Assembly: GCA_028697145.1 (NCBI GenBank)
Contig: JAQVFR010000030.1
Span: 1-44,202, forward strand
Reading direction: 5' to 3'
DNA length: 44,202 nt
Source: Actinomycetota bacterium
GTDB taxonomy: Bacteria > Actinomycetota > Geothermincolia > Geothermincolales > RBG-13-55-18
The notes beneath the pieces are model-generated. The model saw only the letters and a program-made list of their open reading frames with translations. It had not been told where the DNA came from and did not search any database. The position numbers were made by a program, and so were the translations under genes. Shown here piece after piece: positions 16,696 to 26,439 of this stretch. How positions within the stretch are numbered: the stretch's first letter is position 1; the number at the start of each line of letters is the position of its first letter.

Positions 16696-17034
16696 CTCCG
16701 TCTCCTCTCTATCCCGGGATCTCGCTGCAATCCTCTTTATCCCGCACCGGAGGCGTGCCCGCACAGCGCGCCGGCCTGGGGCAAGGACGCCGGAAACGCG
16801 CCTGGAACCGAATGCCACCGTGATTCTACCATACAGGGCCGCGAATAATGTCCGCTCGCAGTAGTGCAAGCTATCCTTGCGGCGCGATGTGGATTATGAT
16901 TCCAGGTAAGGATGGTCGAGGGGAGCGAAGATGGAAACCCGCTCCGCTCCCGGCTCGTGCGCGGCAAACGGCGACGGGACTACGGACGGGTCTTCTTTCC
17001 AGGCACGTTTTCCGCGCGTTGAAGGGAGGCTGAC
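16696..17034. other. 339-bp divergent intergenic region
   Basis: It separates the minus-strand SDR from the plus-strand MFS gene. A minus-strand extended -10 candidate (TGGTAGAAT, core 16828-16823) could drive the SDR with a leader of about 120 bases. No clear plus-strand promoter, repeat or RNA was seen. Confidence 0.35.
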
Positions 17035-18285
17035 ATGGAAGGAGAGGAAGAGTACGGCAGGTATCGTTACCGTTGGGTGGTCCTGGCCGCGTTCATGTTC
17101 GTCGCCGCTCTCACCCAGATGATGTGGCTGAACTACGCCCCCATTCTGTCGCGTACACAGGAACTCATGGGTTTCACCTCCGAGATGCCTATCGTGATCC
17201 TCATGCTCATGTTCCCGCTGGTGTACATACCCGTTTCCATCCCGGCCGGGTTCATCATCGACCGCAAGGGCTTCCGTTACGCGGTGATGATCGGCGCCCT
17301 CTTCACGGCGGCGTTCTCTTTTCTGCGCCTCTTCGTGGACAACTATGCCCTGGTGCTCATCGGTATGATCGGGATCTCCATCGGGCAGCCCTTCGTCCTC
17401 AACAGCATCACCAAGATGGTGAGCACCTGGTTCCCAAGCGAGGAATCGGGCCTGGCGAGCGGCTTGGCCACCCTGTCCCTCTTCCTGGGCATGATCGTGG
17501 CGCAGGCCCTCACCCAACCGTTGCTCGAGGGTTTCGGCGACGATCTCGGCGCACTGCGCATGTTGGTACTCGTCTACAGCCTGGCCGCCGCGGCGGGGTT
17601 CCTGCTCTTCGCGATCTTCGGCAGGGCGAAGCCGCCCAAATCCCCCAAGAGGACGGAGACAGAGGCGCTGGGGGAGGACGTGGCCATCAACATGAAGAGC
17701 CTGCGCTCGCTCTTCGGACTGCATAACTTCCGCATATTGTGCCTGGTCATCCTCATCGGCAACGGCTCCTTCGTGGGGCTCATGCAGTTGATCGAGGACA
17801 TCCTCGGGCCCAAGGGCATCACCTCCGAGACGGCGGGATATATCGGCGCCGTGATGGTGCTGGCCGGGGTCGTAGGGTGCGTCGCCATCCCCGCCATCTC
17901 CGACAAGCTGATGCTGCGCAAACCCTTCCTGCTCCTGGCGGCGTTCATGGCCGCACCAACCCTCTTCCTGGTGGGCGCCTTCGAGAACACCGCCCTCATC
18001 TTTGTCGTCGGCGGGTTCCTGGGCTTCTTCCTGCTCAGTGCGCTGCCCATCCTGCTGACCTTCGCCGAGGAGACCACCGGGGCGCATCTCACCGGGACCG
18101 CGACGAGCATGCTTTTCCTGCTGGGAAACGCCGGAGGCGTGGTCCTCACCCTGGCCATGGAGGGCATCAAGGCGGCCACGGGTGGGGAGAACTACTTCTG
18201 GGCCATGGTCTTTCTGGCCCTGCTGTTCGTGGCGCTGATCCCCTTCGTGTTCCGTATCCGCGAGAAACGCGGCGCGCGGGATTAA
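17035..18285 (+). CDS. major facilitator superfamily transporter
   Basis: 416 residues with about 12 hydrophobic helices in two halves of six, separated by a charged loop near residues 198-220 (RAKPPKSPKRTE). The loop between helices 2 and 3 carries the MFS signature variant GFIIDRKGFR. Conserved residues in helix 1 (QMMWLNYAPI) recall the FLVCR-like branch, but the substrate is not assignable. The ATG follows GAAGGGAGG. It is followed by the exported metallophosphoesterase 126 bp downstream, probably under its own promoter. Confidence 0.88.
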   Translation: MEGEEEYGRYRYRWVVLAAFMFVAALTQMMWLNYAPILSRTQELMGFTSEMPIVILMLMFPLVYIPVSIPAGFIIDRKGFRYAVMIGALFTAAFSFLRLFVDNYALVLIGMIGISIGQPFVLNSITKMVSTWFPSEESGLASGLATLSLFLGMIVAQALTQPLLEGFGDDLGALRMLVLVYSLAAAAGFLLFAIFGRAKPPKSPKRTETEALGEDVAINMKSLRSLFGLHNFRILCLVILIGNGSFVGLMQLIEDILGPKGITSETAGYIGAVMVLAGVVGCVAIPAISDKLMLRKPFLLLAAFMAAPTLFLVGAFENTALIFVVGGFLGFFLLSALPILLTFAEETTGAHLTGTATSMLFLLGNAGGVVLTLAMEGIKAATGGENYFWAMVFLALLFVALIPFVFRIREKRGARD

Positions 18286-18411
18286 CCGCCGCGCAAACGC
18301 GTCAGAGCGCGGGAGGGGGAGCCCGCCCCGCTTGCCACGTGTCATTCCCGGCATGCGGGAGCCTGCCTGTATAATCATTTGAGGTACCGGTCTTGGACGC
18401 GGAAGGGTATC

Positions 18412-20193
18412 ATGGTTCCTTTCTCGAGAAAAGCGGCTCGGGCGCTCCTCGTCCTCGCGCTCGTGTGCGTGGGAGTGTCGGGAGCGGCCCTCTCGTTCCT
18501 GCACTCGCCGTTCTTCCGCTATGCGGCGGACGGGGAATACCCGGCGCCGCGCATCGACGAGCTCATCTGGCCCACTGTCGGGTACCCGTCCCTGGTCACG
18601 CCGGGCGAGGAGCTGGTGGTGGAGGTGGACCTCTCGGGCGGCGGGGAGGAGGGGGCGGAAGCGGAGCGCGCCTCGGGATGGCGGGCTAGCATAGAGCCGT
18701 CCCGGGAGGAGCTGGCGGCCCTTTCCATCGAGCTGGAGCCGGTCGGCGCCGAGCTGGCTCCCTCGCGGCGCTGGCCCTGCCGCGGTGGAGAAGGCGGCGA
18801 GGCGGTATGGCACGTCTCCTTCCGCGTCCCCGAGGGGGCGCCCCCCGAGCTCTATGACCTGAGACTGGAGGCGGACGTGGGCGGTGAGCGCATCGCGGAC
18901 GCGCAGCCCCATGCGGTTGCCGTCATGGAGGACGACGATGACGACTTCACCTTCATCACCCTGGCTGACGTCCACGTGCACGAGCGGGACAACTCGTCGC
19001 TTTTCCAGCGCCAGACGGACAAAGGTATAGGCGAGGGCGGGGAGCCCGTATTCCTCGCGGAGGCCGCCGGGCAGGTCAACCTCATCCGGCCCGATTTCGT
19101 GCTCGTGCTCGGCGACTTCGTGCGCGGGCAGCGCCGCCCCGGCGAACTGCTGAGCGAGTTCGAGAGTTTCTACGAAGCGCTGATGCAGCTGGAGGTCCCA
19201 GCCTTTCTCCTCGCCGGCAACCACGACGGCTACGTAAACGAGATAGACGGAAAGAGGTGGTACGAGGACAACCTGGGCCCCCTCTACTATTCCTTCGACG
19301 TCGGGGGCTGCCATTTCACCTGCCTGGACACATACCAGTGGCCGGAGGACGACCGCGTGGTGATGAACAAGCTCATCTACATGGAACCCAGGAAATGGCA
19401 GGGGCAGGTCCTCGGCGCGGAAGACGAGGGCGATCCCGCGACCTATCGGGGTCAGCTGGCCTGGCTGGAGGGCGATCTCTCCGCCCACCGCGGCGCGCCC
19501 CTCAAGGTCATGGCGCTGCACCACGACCCCTACACGCCGGAGGGGAAGGGGTACTCGTACGACAATGTCGTCAGGTTCCCCGCCTACCTGGGGGCGGGCG
19601 GTGGAGCGGGCAGGCGGGCGCTCCTGGGCGTCGCCTCGCGCCACGGGGTGGACGTGGTGTTCGGGGGGCATCAGCACCGGGACTGGGTCGGCTCGGTCCC
19701 CTGGGAGGACGGAGCGGGGGAGACCGCCTACTCCTGCCAGACCTGCGTCTATTTCGGACCGGGAGGCGTGGCCGACAACTATCCCGGCTACCGCCTGGTG
19801 GAGGTGGAGGACGGGGGGATAACATCCCTCGCCTACCTGGACGGTGTCTCGTCGTATCCCTTCTACGACGGGTCCGTGCCCGGCGGCGAGACCGACCTCG
19901 ACTCCCTGGAGGAGCCCGCCCTGTGGGCGCTGCCGAATGAATCGGTGGCGGGAGAGGCCTGGAGCTGCCGCATAGAGGTGGGCAACTACCTCGGCGAGAG
20001 CATGGAGCTGGCCGGGATCGCGCTGGAGGCCCCTTCACCGCCGCCCGGCGGCTACAGGGTGGAAGGGGCCGAACTGTACCGCGTCGCGGAGATAGCGGGG
20101 GAGCCGGGCCGCGTCCTCCTCTACCTGAGGGCGCAGGCGGGCCGGGGCGCCCCGGGCGACGCGGCGATCACCACCATCACCGTCTCCTTTTAG
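18412..20193 (+). CDS. exported calcineurin-like metallophosphoesterase
   Basis: 593 residues. An N-terminal signal or anchor helix (about 7-28) is followed by a beta domain and then the binuclear-metal phosphoesterase core with all its motifs: DVHVH, GDFVRG, GNHDG, ALHHD and GGHQH. A C-terminal beta domain of about 110 residues follows. It likely hydrolyses a phosphoester outside the membrane; the substrate is unknown. ATG 18412 has GGAAGGG 5 bases upstream; a TTG at 18379 is less likely. A TATAAT at 18370-18375 may be the promoter -10 box, but without a clear -35. A 58-bp palindromic repeat begins 12 bases after the stop and may act as terminator. Confidence 0.9.
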   Translation: MVPFSRKAARALLVLALVCVGVSGAALSFLHSPFFRYAADGEYPAPRIDELIWPTVGYPSLVTPGEELVVEVDLSGGGEEGAEAERASGWRASIEPSREELAALSIELEPVGAELAPSRRWPCRGGEGGEAVWHVSFRVPEGAPPELYDLRLEADVGGERIADAQPHAVAVMEDDDDDFTFITLADVHVHERDNSSLFQRQTDKGIGEGGEPVFLAEAAGQVNLIRPDFVLVLGDFVRGQRRPGELLSEFESFYEALMQLEVPAFLLAGNHDGYVNEIDGKRWYEDNLGPLYYSFDVGGCHFTCLDTYQWPEDDRVVMNKLIYMEPRKWQGQVLGAEDEGDPATYRGQLAWLEGDLSAHRGAPLKVMALHHDPYTPEGKGYSYDNVVRFPAYLGAGGGAGRRALLGVASRHGVDVVFGGHQHRDWVGSVPWEDGAGETAYSCQTCVYFGPGGVADNYPGYRLVEVEDGGITSLAYLDGVSSYPFYDGSVPGGETDLDSLEEPALWALPNESVAGEAWSCRIEVGNYLGESMELAGIALEAPSPPPGGYRVEGAELYRVAEIAGEPGRVLLYLRAQAGRGAPGDAAITTITVSF

Positions 20194-20204
20194 GGGGTCA
20201 TTCC

Positions 20205-20262
20205 AGGTCTCGATAATCGAGGAATGTCCCGTTTTCCGGTTGAAACTCGATATTCGAGACCT
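20205..20262. repeat. 58-bp palindromic dispersed repeat, copy 1
   Basis: The 17-base ends AGGTCTCGATAATCGAG and CTCGATATTCGAGACCT are inverted repeats (15 of 17 positions pair) around a 24-base centre containing GGTTGAA. An element of identical length and matching ends occurs at 33883-33940. It lies just after a stop codon, as does the second copy. Confidence 0.85.
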
Positions 20263-20382
20263 GACCGGGAGCGGGGGAGAGAAGGCGCATACGCCGCATC
20301 TATTGTTGAACATGAACGGTTCTCGGGACCGAGCGCGGAACGGGATTAAGGCTGGTTGTATACAAGGAAGGGGGCATAGGGG

Positions 20383-22131
20383 ATGTTCGATCTCATCCTG
20401 GAGAACGCGACGGTGGTGGACGGCACGGGCGGACAACCATACCAGGCCGACGTGGGCATAGGAAAAGGATTGATCGAGGCCTTGGGCGACCTGGAGGGAA
20501 GCGAGGCTGCGAGGAGGATAGACGCGGGCGGCCGCACGGTCTGCCCCGGCTTTATCGACGTCCACTCCCACGCCGACCTTACCATGTTCCGCGAGGATGC
20601 AGCGGAGCTGCTGCGGCCCCTGGTGCGCCAGGGCATCACCACCTTCGTGGGCGGCAACTGCGGCATGGCCCTTGCGCCCGTCAGCGATGAGAACCGCGAG
20701 GGGCTCAAGACCTACCTGGAGATCTTCACACAGATGGATTTCGATACCGCCATCCGCTGGAAGAGCATGGGGGAATTCATGGAACGGGTGGAGGAGAAAA
20801 GCCTCCTCCTCAACATGGCCCTGCTCGTGCCCCACGGCATGCTGCGCATCTCCGCCCTCGGGCTCGAGGACAGGCCCGCGGACGCCGGCGCCATGGGGAT
20901 GATGAGGAGGCAGCTTGAGGAATCCATGCAGGCGGGGGCCTTCGGTCTGTCGACGGGATTACAATATTTTCCAGGGCTCTTCTCCGATACCGAAGAGCTG
21001 GTCAAGCTGTCCGAGCCCCTCTCCCGCTACGGCGGCATCTTCACCAGCCACCTGCGCTCCTACACCTCGACCACCCTGGGCAGAGCCATCGACGAGGTGG
21101 GGGAGGTGTCGCGGGCAAACGGCATAAGGGGCCAGGTCTCCCATATCTTCTCCATCCCCTGGACGGGGCCGGTGCATCCCCTCGCGCTCAGGGCGTTGAA
21201 GTGGATGTGCCGTCACCCCGAGACCACGCTCAAGCTGGCGCCGCATTTCGCCCTGGACGCGTCCATGAATGTCGTGCTCAAGAGGCTGGAGAAGAACCGC
21301 GAGGCCGGCGCGGACATCGCCATGGACATCATGCCGACAACCGCGGGATTCACCCACCTGCTGGCCTTCTTCCCGCCCTGGGTGCTCACCGGCGACCGCC
21401 GCAAGGTGGTGGAGAGGATCTCGGACCCGGGCACGCGCAGGGAGATATTGCGGGACATAGAGAAGGGCAGGCCGGCCTGGCCTCACTCGGGCAGGAACGA
21501 CTGGTCCCTGAACATCATGCGCCAGATGGGGTGGGACGCGGTGACCGTCATGGCCGTGCACAGCGAGAAGAACAGGCACCTGGAGGGGCGCCTATTCACC
21601 GACATCGCGGAGGAGCGGGGCATGCACCCCTTCGACGTCATGTGTGACCTCCTCATCGAGGAGGAGGGGCAGGTGCTGGTCTTCGAGTCCATGTCCGAGC
21701 CGGACGACGCCTTCACCGAGCGCTACACATTCCCGGCCCTGCAGGACCCGGGGACGATGATCACCACCGACACCCTGCTCATGGGGGTGGGGAAACCCTC
21801 CTACCTCTTCTACGGCTGCTACCCCAAGTTCTTCGGGCGTTACGTCAACGACATGAAGCTCCTGGACCTGCCGGAGGCGGTGCGGCGCTGCACCTCCCTG
21901 CCGGCGGATTTCTTCGGCATAAAGGGGCGAGGACTGGTGAGGGAGGGGTACCGCGCCGACCTGCTGGTGATGGACGCCGAAGGCTTCCGCACCGAGGCCG
22001 TCTTCCGCGAGCCCGAGCGCTTTCCCACCGGCCTGGATACGGTGATCATAAACGGCGTCCCCGTGGTGGAGGGCGGGGAGGTCGTGCCGGGCCGCCTTGC
22101 CGGCAGTATGCTCAGGAAGAACGAGCGGTAG
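20383..22131 (+). CDS. N-acyl-D-amino-acid deacylase-like amidohydrolase
   Basis: 582 residues of the amidohydrolase-3 / D-aminoacylase type. Motifs: N-terminal strand domain (MFDLILENATVVDGTG), metal ligands in GFIDVHSHAD, the GGNCGMAL segment typical of D-aminoacylases, SHLRSY, GQVSHIF, a catalytic Asp region (MITTDTLLMG) and the closing beta domain (GYRADLLVMD). It probably hydrolyses N-acylated D-amino acids or a related cyclic amide; substrate specificity is not visible. The start ATG has GAAGGGGGC upstream. It converges with the 22135-23208 gene, only 3 bp apart. Confidence 0.9.
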   Translation: MFDLILENATVVDGTGGQPYQADVGIGKGLIEALGDLEGSEAARRIDAGGRTVCPGFIDVHSHADLTMFREDAAELLRPLVRQGITTFVGGNCGMALAPVSDENREGLKTYLEIFTQMDFDTAIRWKSMGEFMERVEEKSLLLNMALLVPHGMLRISALGLEDRPADAGAMGMMRRQLEESMQAGAFGLSTGLQYFPGLFSDTEELVKLSEPLSRYGGIFTSHLRSYTSTTLGRAIDEVGEVSRANGIRGQVSHIFSIPWTGPVHPLALRALKWMCRHPETTLKLAPHFALDASMNVVLKRLEKNREAGADIAMDIMPTTAGFTHLLAFFPPWVLTGDRRKVVERISDPGTRREILRDIEKGRPAWPHSGRNDWSLNIMRQMGWDAVTVMAVHSEKNRHLEGRLFTDIAEERGMHPFDVMCDLLIEEEGQVLVFESMSEPDDAFTERYTFPALQDPGTMITTDTLLMGVGKPSYLFYGCYPKFFGRYVNDMKLLDLPEAVRRCTSLPADFFGIKGRGLVREGYRADLLVMDAEGFRTEAVFREPERFPTGLDTVIINGVPVVEGGEVVPGRLAGSMLRKNER

Positions 22132-22134
22132 GGT

Positions 22135-23208
22135 TCAACCCCTGCGGGTTATCTCGAGTGAAAGGGTGCCGTCGTCGCGCATCTCCCACTCGACCTCGCT
22201 CTCCGAGCGCGCCGCGGCCTCGAAGTATCCCTGCATGAGGCCGACCACCATGAGATGCAGGACGGCGTTCCTGACGGTGACCCGGAGCGACTTCTCGCCC
22301 AGCTCCATCTCCCGCAGCTCGCCCAGTCCCCGCAGGGCGAGTTGCCTGCGGAAGGCCTCCTCGTCCTGGATCTCCCGGATGCTGTATAAACCGGTATTCG
22401 CGAAACGGCGCTGCGCCTCCACGATCACCCTGGGGATGGTCTCCCCCAGCTCCTTGGCCAGTTCGCTGAAGATGGCGTCCTGGTATGCCGGCCCCAGCAT
22501 CACCAGCCGCCTTCCCGTATCGCGGCTGGTGATCACGCCGCGGTCGTCGTGCCACTCGAAGCCCGAGAGGGCCGCCGGCCCACCGCACGAGGGGCATCTC
22601 TCCAGCTCGATGCCGCTCTCCTGGAAGCCGTATCCCTTCACCTCCAGCCTTCCCATGAACTCAGGGGGGTGCTCGGCCGGACGGCATGTCACCACCATGA
22701 CGTCCTCGCCCTCCATCTCGTAGGTGACGTCGTTGTCCCGGTCCGTCACCGCCTCGGTGGAGCCGGTGAGGTCACCGCACCACAGGGGCACGGAATAGGG
22801 CTCGCGGATACGCTCGGTGACGAAGTCGTCATCGTCCCCCTCGAAGCGGACGCCGACCAGCGTGGTGTTGCCGTAACCCATGATGGAGCTGGTAACGTTG
22901 AGCGCCTCCACCATCGGCTCCACGCTTATCTCGCGCGTGAGGATCATCTCCTTCACTTCCGGTGGGATGATACGGCCGATGTATTCGCGGGTGGCCCTGC
23001 GCTTGGTCTCGATGATTATGCGCTCGATGGGCACGCCGATGATCTCCTCGATGCCCTTGTACAGGGGATCGAGGTTCTCGCTCTCGATGATCACCATGCG
23101 GTGGTCGCGGTCGTTGCTCTGGACGATGATCCCGCCCGCGAGCCAGGCGTGGTTGGTGACCGCCTGCACGGGAACGTTGCACTCCGAGCACCGCTCTATC
23201 TCAGCCAT
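22135..23208 (-). CDS. two-half cysteine-motif protein, unknown function (paralogue of 7174-8274)
   Basis: 357 residues, soluble, family not recognised. Two halves each begin with a cysteine knuckle (CSECNVP near residue 7; CPSCGGP near 207), then a short strand region and a helix (IEEIIGVPIERIII; LAKELGETIPRVIV). The second half aligns clearly with the paralogue at 7174 (GFEWHDDRGVITSRDTGRR versus ELEWNEGEGTIRRIDNGRR). The last 60 residues, LRVTVRNAVLHLMVVGLMQG onward, recall the V4R ligand-binding fold, a tentative reading. The start ATG has GGGGGG closely upstream and a possible promoter about 110 bases further up. Confidence 0.8.
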   Translation of the reverse strand: MAEIERCSECNVPVQAVTNHAWLAGGIIVQSNDRDHRMVIIESENLDPLYKGIEEIIGVPIERIIIETKRRATREYIGRIIPPEVKEMILTREISVEPMVEALNVTSSIMGYGNTTLVGVRFEGDDDDFVTERIREPYSVPLWCGDLTGSTEAVTDRDNDVTYEMEGEDVMVVTCRPAEHPPEFMGRLEVKGYGFQESGIELERCPSCGGPAALSGFEWHDDRGVITSRDTGRRLVMLGPAYQDAIFSELAKELGETIPRVIVEAQRRFANTGLYSIREIQDEEAFRRQLALRGLGELREMELGEKSLRVTVRNAVLHLMVVGLMQGYFEAAARSESEVEWEMRDDGTLSLEITRRG

Positions 23209-23314
23209 GATACCCCCCAGTTCTCGTGGCCCGAGACGAGACCTTCCCCGGGACTCCCGGATGCGGCCGCGCCACCGGCATTAATCGCGTTCGACCGCGT
23301 CACTATCCATGGTT

Positions 23315-23342
23315 ATTCTAGGCCATCCCGCCGGTATCTTAA
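23315..23342 (-). promoter_or_regulatory. possible promoter of the 22135-23208 gene
   Basis: Minus strand TTAAGA (23342-23337), 16-bp spacer, TAGAAT (23320-23315). The leader would be about 100 bases and includes a small hairpin (TCTCGT / ACGAGA, 8-base loop). Confidence 0.35.
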
Positions 23343-23358
23343 CAGCAAGGCAAGCGTC

Positions 23359-25350
23359 CTATGCGCCTCGCAACCTCAGGTAGACCTTCGGCAGCTCCAC
23401 CGGCAAGTCCTCCACGCTCCGCAGCACCAGGTAGCCGTGGGGAGGGCACATGCGGCGCAGGTAATCGTGGCCGGCGGCGTCCACGGTGAGGTTGAAGGGG
23501 ATGATGTGTCCGGCCTCCGCCTCGCGCAGGGCCTGTGCGGTGTCGCGCAGCCCGTACTCGCGGTCGGTGCGGTCCTCGCCGTAGTCGTGATCCTGGGGGT
23601 AACCGTCGGAGAGCAGCAGCATCATCTTGAGAGACGAGGCCTCCGCGTCGAGCAGGTGATGGGCGTGGCGTACCGCCGTTCCCATGCGGGTGCTCTTCAT
23701 GGGCTTGAGCCCGCCGAGCCGCTGCCACACCGTCTCCCCCAGGGGTTCGTCGAATGACTTTATGCGCAGGAACTCCACCCGTTTCCTGCCGTAACCCGAG
23801 AAGCCGAAGATGCCGTAGCGGTCGCCCAGCTGCTCCAGGGCCCTGGCCATGATGGCCACGCTGGCCACCAGCACCTGCAGCACCGTCTCTCCCGCGTGGC
23901 TGCCCCCGCTTATCTCCGTCGAGGTGGAGGCCGAGAGGTCCAACAGGAAGAGGGCGCTGACCTCCCGCGTGACGCGTCGCTTCTCCATGTACACCTTCTC
24001 CGTGGGGGGCAGGCCGCAGCGCAGCGCCACCTGCCTCTCCACCGCCTCGGAGATGTCTATCTCGTCACCCCATTCCAGCCTCTTCCGCCAGCTGCGCTCC
24101 CGCAGGCGCAGCATGCGGAACTGGCGCGTGACCTCGCGCACCAGCTCGTCACGTTCCTCCAACAGCCGCCTGGCCGCCTGCGCGTTCCCCTCTTCGGCCG
24201 TGAGCCCGCACAGGGTAGACCAGTCGCGCCGGTAGCCTCCGGCGAGGTAGTCCCATTCCGGGTAGAGCAGGCGCTGCTCGCAGGCTTCTGCTCCCCCGTC
24301 CTCGGCCCTCTCCCCGCGCTGCGGCCCGTCCCTGCGCTCCGCGTCTCTCTCGCCCAGCTTCCTGCCCAGGGCGTCCTCGGCGAGGAACTCCCCGGCCCCG
24401 GACGGGAGCGGGAAGGAGTAGAAGTCCAGATTGAGCGCCTCCGCCAGCTGCGGCGGTACCAGCTCCATGCCCTCTTCCTCCCGTTCTCTCCCGAAACGCG
24501 TGGCGCGGTTGCCGCGCAGCCCGGGCGTGGTGCCTTCGAAGAAGTCGTCCGCCCCCTCCAGGAGCACGAGCTCCTCTGGAGCGAGCGAGGTCCTGAGGGC
24601 CTCCTCGAGCAGGGCATAAACGGCAAGGGTGGCCTCGAGGCTGATCCTGAGGGTAGCGCCGGGCGGGGAGACAGCGCATGCCGCGTCCATGACCTCACGG
24701 GGATAGCCGCCTTGTGCCGTCCCGCCCGCGGTGGGAGCAAGGAGGTCGAAGAACACGTTCCAAAGCACCGCACGGTGGTCGACGGGCTCGATATTGGGCC
24801 CCAAGCGGGCGAGGAACCACGCCAGGTCAGACGCCAGCCCCGCGTACCTCCGCGCAGCGGCGCTGGACACGCGCGCCGTCTCCAGGGCGATGAAGATATC
24901 CGCCGCCAGGAAAGGCATGGGAAAGCATCCCAGGAAATGGCGCAGGAAGGCCAGGGGCTCCTTCCGCTTCATCCAGGCCTCAGGGCCCGTCCGGACCGCG
25001 GCCTCGCCGGCGCGGGGGCGATCGAAAGTGCCCGACTCCCATTGACCCGCCTGCAAGCCCGCATAGACGCGGTAGACCCTCCAGTTGTCCGCGCGGGTGT
25101 CGAAGAGGTTCACGTAAGGGGGCAGGAATATCTCCCTGCCGTCGCTGAAGGGAATGGGGCGGCGGGGATTGGCCAGGACCGCCGGCGCGTCTCCCAGCGA
25201 ACCCGCCCGCAGGTACCTCTCGCTGAGCCCCTTCCCGAAGAGGGAGAGGCTCGCCCGCGCCTCTTCAAGGGTGACCGTCCCGCCGTCCTCTTCCTCCTGC
25301 CCGTCCAGGAGGGTGCTGGCATAGATGGCGAGGTTGAGGGAAGACGTCAA
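23359..25350 (-). CDS. NorD/CoxE-type VWA-domain protein
   Basis: 663 residues. A long helical N-terminal part (about 1-450) is followed by a C-terminal von Willebrand A domain with the MIDAS motif DLSASTS, LLSDGYPQDHDYGEDR and TVDAAGHDYL, a pattern typical of NorD/CbbO-like partners of MoxR ATPases. Together with the AAA+ gene 22 bp upstream it should form a chaperone that remodels or inserts metal into a client enzyme. No nitric-oxide reductase, Rubisco or CO dehydrogenase gene is nearby, so the client is unknown. The two genes are surely co-transcribed. Confidence 0.9.
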   Translation of the reverse strand: MTSSLNLAIYASTLLDGQEEEDGGTVTLEEARASLSLFGKGLSERYLRAGSLGDAPAVLANPRRPIPFSDGREIFLPPYVNLFDTRADNWRVYRVYAGLQAGQWESGTFDRPRAGEAAVRTGPEAWMKRKEPLAFLRHFLGCFPMPFLAADIFIALETARVSSAAARRYAGLASDLAWFLARLGPNIEPVDHRAVLWNVFFDLLAPTAGGTAQGGYPREVMDAACAVSPPGATLRISLEATLAVYALLEEALRTSLAPEELVLLEGADDFFEGTTPGLRGNRATRFGREREEEGMELVPPQLAEALNLDFYSFPLPSGAGEFLAEDALGRKLGERDAERRDGPQRGERAEDGGAEACEQRLLYPEWDYLAGGYRRDWSTLCGLTAEEGNAQAARRLLEERDELVREVTRQFRMLRLRERSWRKRLEWGDEIDISEAVERQVALRCGLPPTEKVYMEKRRVTREVSALFLLDLSASTSTEISGGSHAGETVLQVLVASVAIMARALEQLGDRYGIFGFSGYGRKRVEFLRIKSFDEPLGETVWQRLGGLKPMKSTRMGTAVRHAHHLLDAEASSLKMMLLLSDGYPQDHDYGEDRTDREYGLRDTAQALREAEAGHIIPFNLTVDAAGHDYLRRMCPPHGYLVLRSVEDLPVELPKVYLRLRGA

Positions 25351-25372
25351 ACCCTACCAGCCCCTTTCAGCC

Positions 25373-26221
25373 TCAGGGGAAGACCACCGCGACCAGGTCG
25401 CGCATGGCCTGCTGCATCACCGGGTCGTCGGAGACCGCCGAGACCACCGCCGTCTCGCAGGCGCGCCGCGCCGCGACCCCCTGCGCGACGAGGCGTGCGG
25501 CGTAGATGAGAAGCCGCGTGGAGGGCCCTTCCTCCAGCCCCCTCTCGCCCAGGTTTCGCGCTTTCTCCCCCAGCAGGGCCAGCCGCCGGGCGGTCTCCGC
25601 GTCCACGCCCCCCTCGCCCGCGATGATGCGCGCCTCCAGCGCGGGGTCGGGGTAGGAGAAATCTATGGCCGCGAAGCGCTGGCGGGTGCTGATCTTCAGG
25701 TCCTTGAGCATGCTCTGGTAGCCGGGGTTGTATGAGATCACGAGGAGGAAGCGGGGGTGGGCGCGGATGAAGCCGCCCTTCTTTTCCAGGGGGAGGATGC
25801 GCCGGTGGTCGGCCAGGGGATGGATGAGCACCATGGTGTCCTTGCGCGCCTCCACCACCTCGTCCAGGTAGCAGATGGCCCCGGCCTTCACCGCCGCGGT
25901 CAGCGGCCCGTCCACCCATACCGTCTCGTCCCCGCGCAGCAGGTAGCGCCCGACCAGGTCGCCGGCGGTGAGGTCCTCGTGGCAGGCGACGGTGATCAGG
26001 GGCAGATCGAAGCCCCCGTCCCTGCCCAGCCGCCACGACATGTATTCCAGGAAGCGGGTCTTACCGCAGCCGGTGGGCCCCTTGAGGTTCACCGGCAGGC
26101 GGGCGCGGTATGCGGCGCGGAAGGTCTCCACCTCGTCGCCCACGGGAACGTAGAAGGGCTCCTCGCTGAAGACGTGTTCCTCGTAGGATATCTCCCCGCT
26201 CATGCGCGTAAGGCCTTCCAT
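25373..26221 (-). CDS. MoxR/NorQ/CbbQ-type AAA+ ATPase
   Basis: 282 residues. Motifs: [12 protein letters not shown] lead-in typical of the CbbQ/NirQ/NorQ group, Walker A GPTGCGKT, Walker B ICYLDEV, sensor region [11 protein letters not shown] and an Arg-rich finger region. Partner of the VWA protein encoded just downstream. Two starts are possible: ATG 26221, with purines immediately before it, and ATG 26203, with GGAAGG about 10 bases before; the homologous region begins after both. It forms hexameric ring motors in characterised relatives. Confidence 0.93.
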   Translation of the reverse strand: MEGLTRMSGEISYEEHVFSEEPFYVPVGDEVETFRAAYRARLPVNLKGPTGCGKTRFLEYMSWRLGRDGGFDLPLITVACHEDLTAGDLVGRYLLRGDETVWVDGPLTAAVKAGAICYLDEVVEARKDTMVLIHPLADHRRILPLEKKGGFIRAHPRFLLVISYNPGYQSMLKDLKISTRQRFAAIDFSYPDPALEARIIAGEGGVDAETARRLALLGEKARNLGERGLEEGPSTRLLIYAARLVAQGVAARRACETAVVSAVSDDPVMQQAMRDLVAVVFP

Positions 26222-26355
26222 CCTCTCCCGCTTTCCTTCACCGGGCGGGCCGGTCGCAGGTACCGCCCGCGCTCGAGCCGAGACGCCTTGAATATTCTAT
26301 CAGAAGCGGGCGGCGCGTACGCGCCCGCCAGCGCGCCGCCGCCCGCCACGCCCGT

Positions 26356-26385
26356 TTCCGCAAGGGGGGGCACAGCGGATATAAT
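26356..26385 (+). promoter_or_regulatory. promoter of the amidohydrolase-DUF169 unit
   Basis: TTCCGC (26356-26361), 18-bp spacer, perfect TATAAT (26380-26385), about 55 bases upstream of the ATG at 26440. Confidence 0.5.
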
Positions 26386-26439
26386 ACATGGCGAAAGCAG
26401 GCTGTTTTCGCGAGTCGCAGCATGGAAGGGGAGATGACC

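Noticed and set aside
16894-19677. A 927-codon minus-strand open frame across the MFS and phosphoesterase genes
   Set aside because: High-GC shadow of two well-supported plus-strand genes; the translation is histidine/arginine low complexity.
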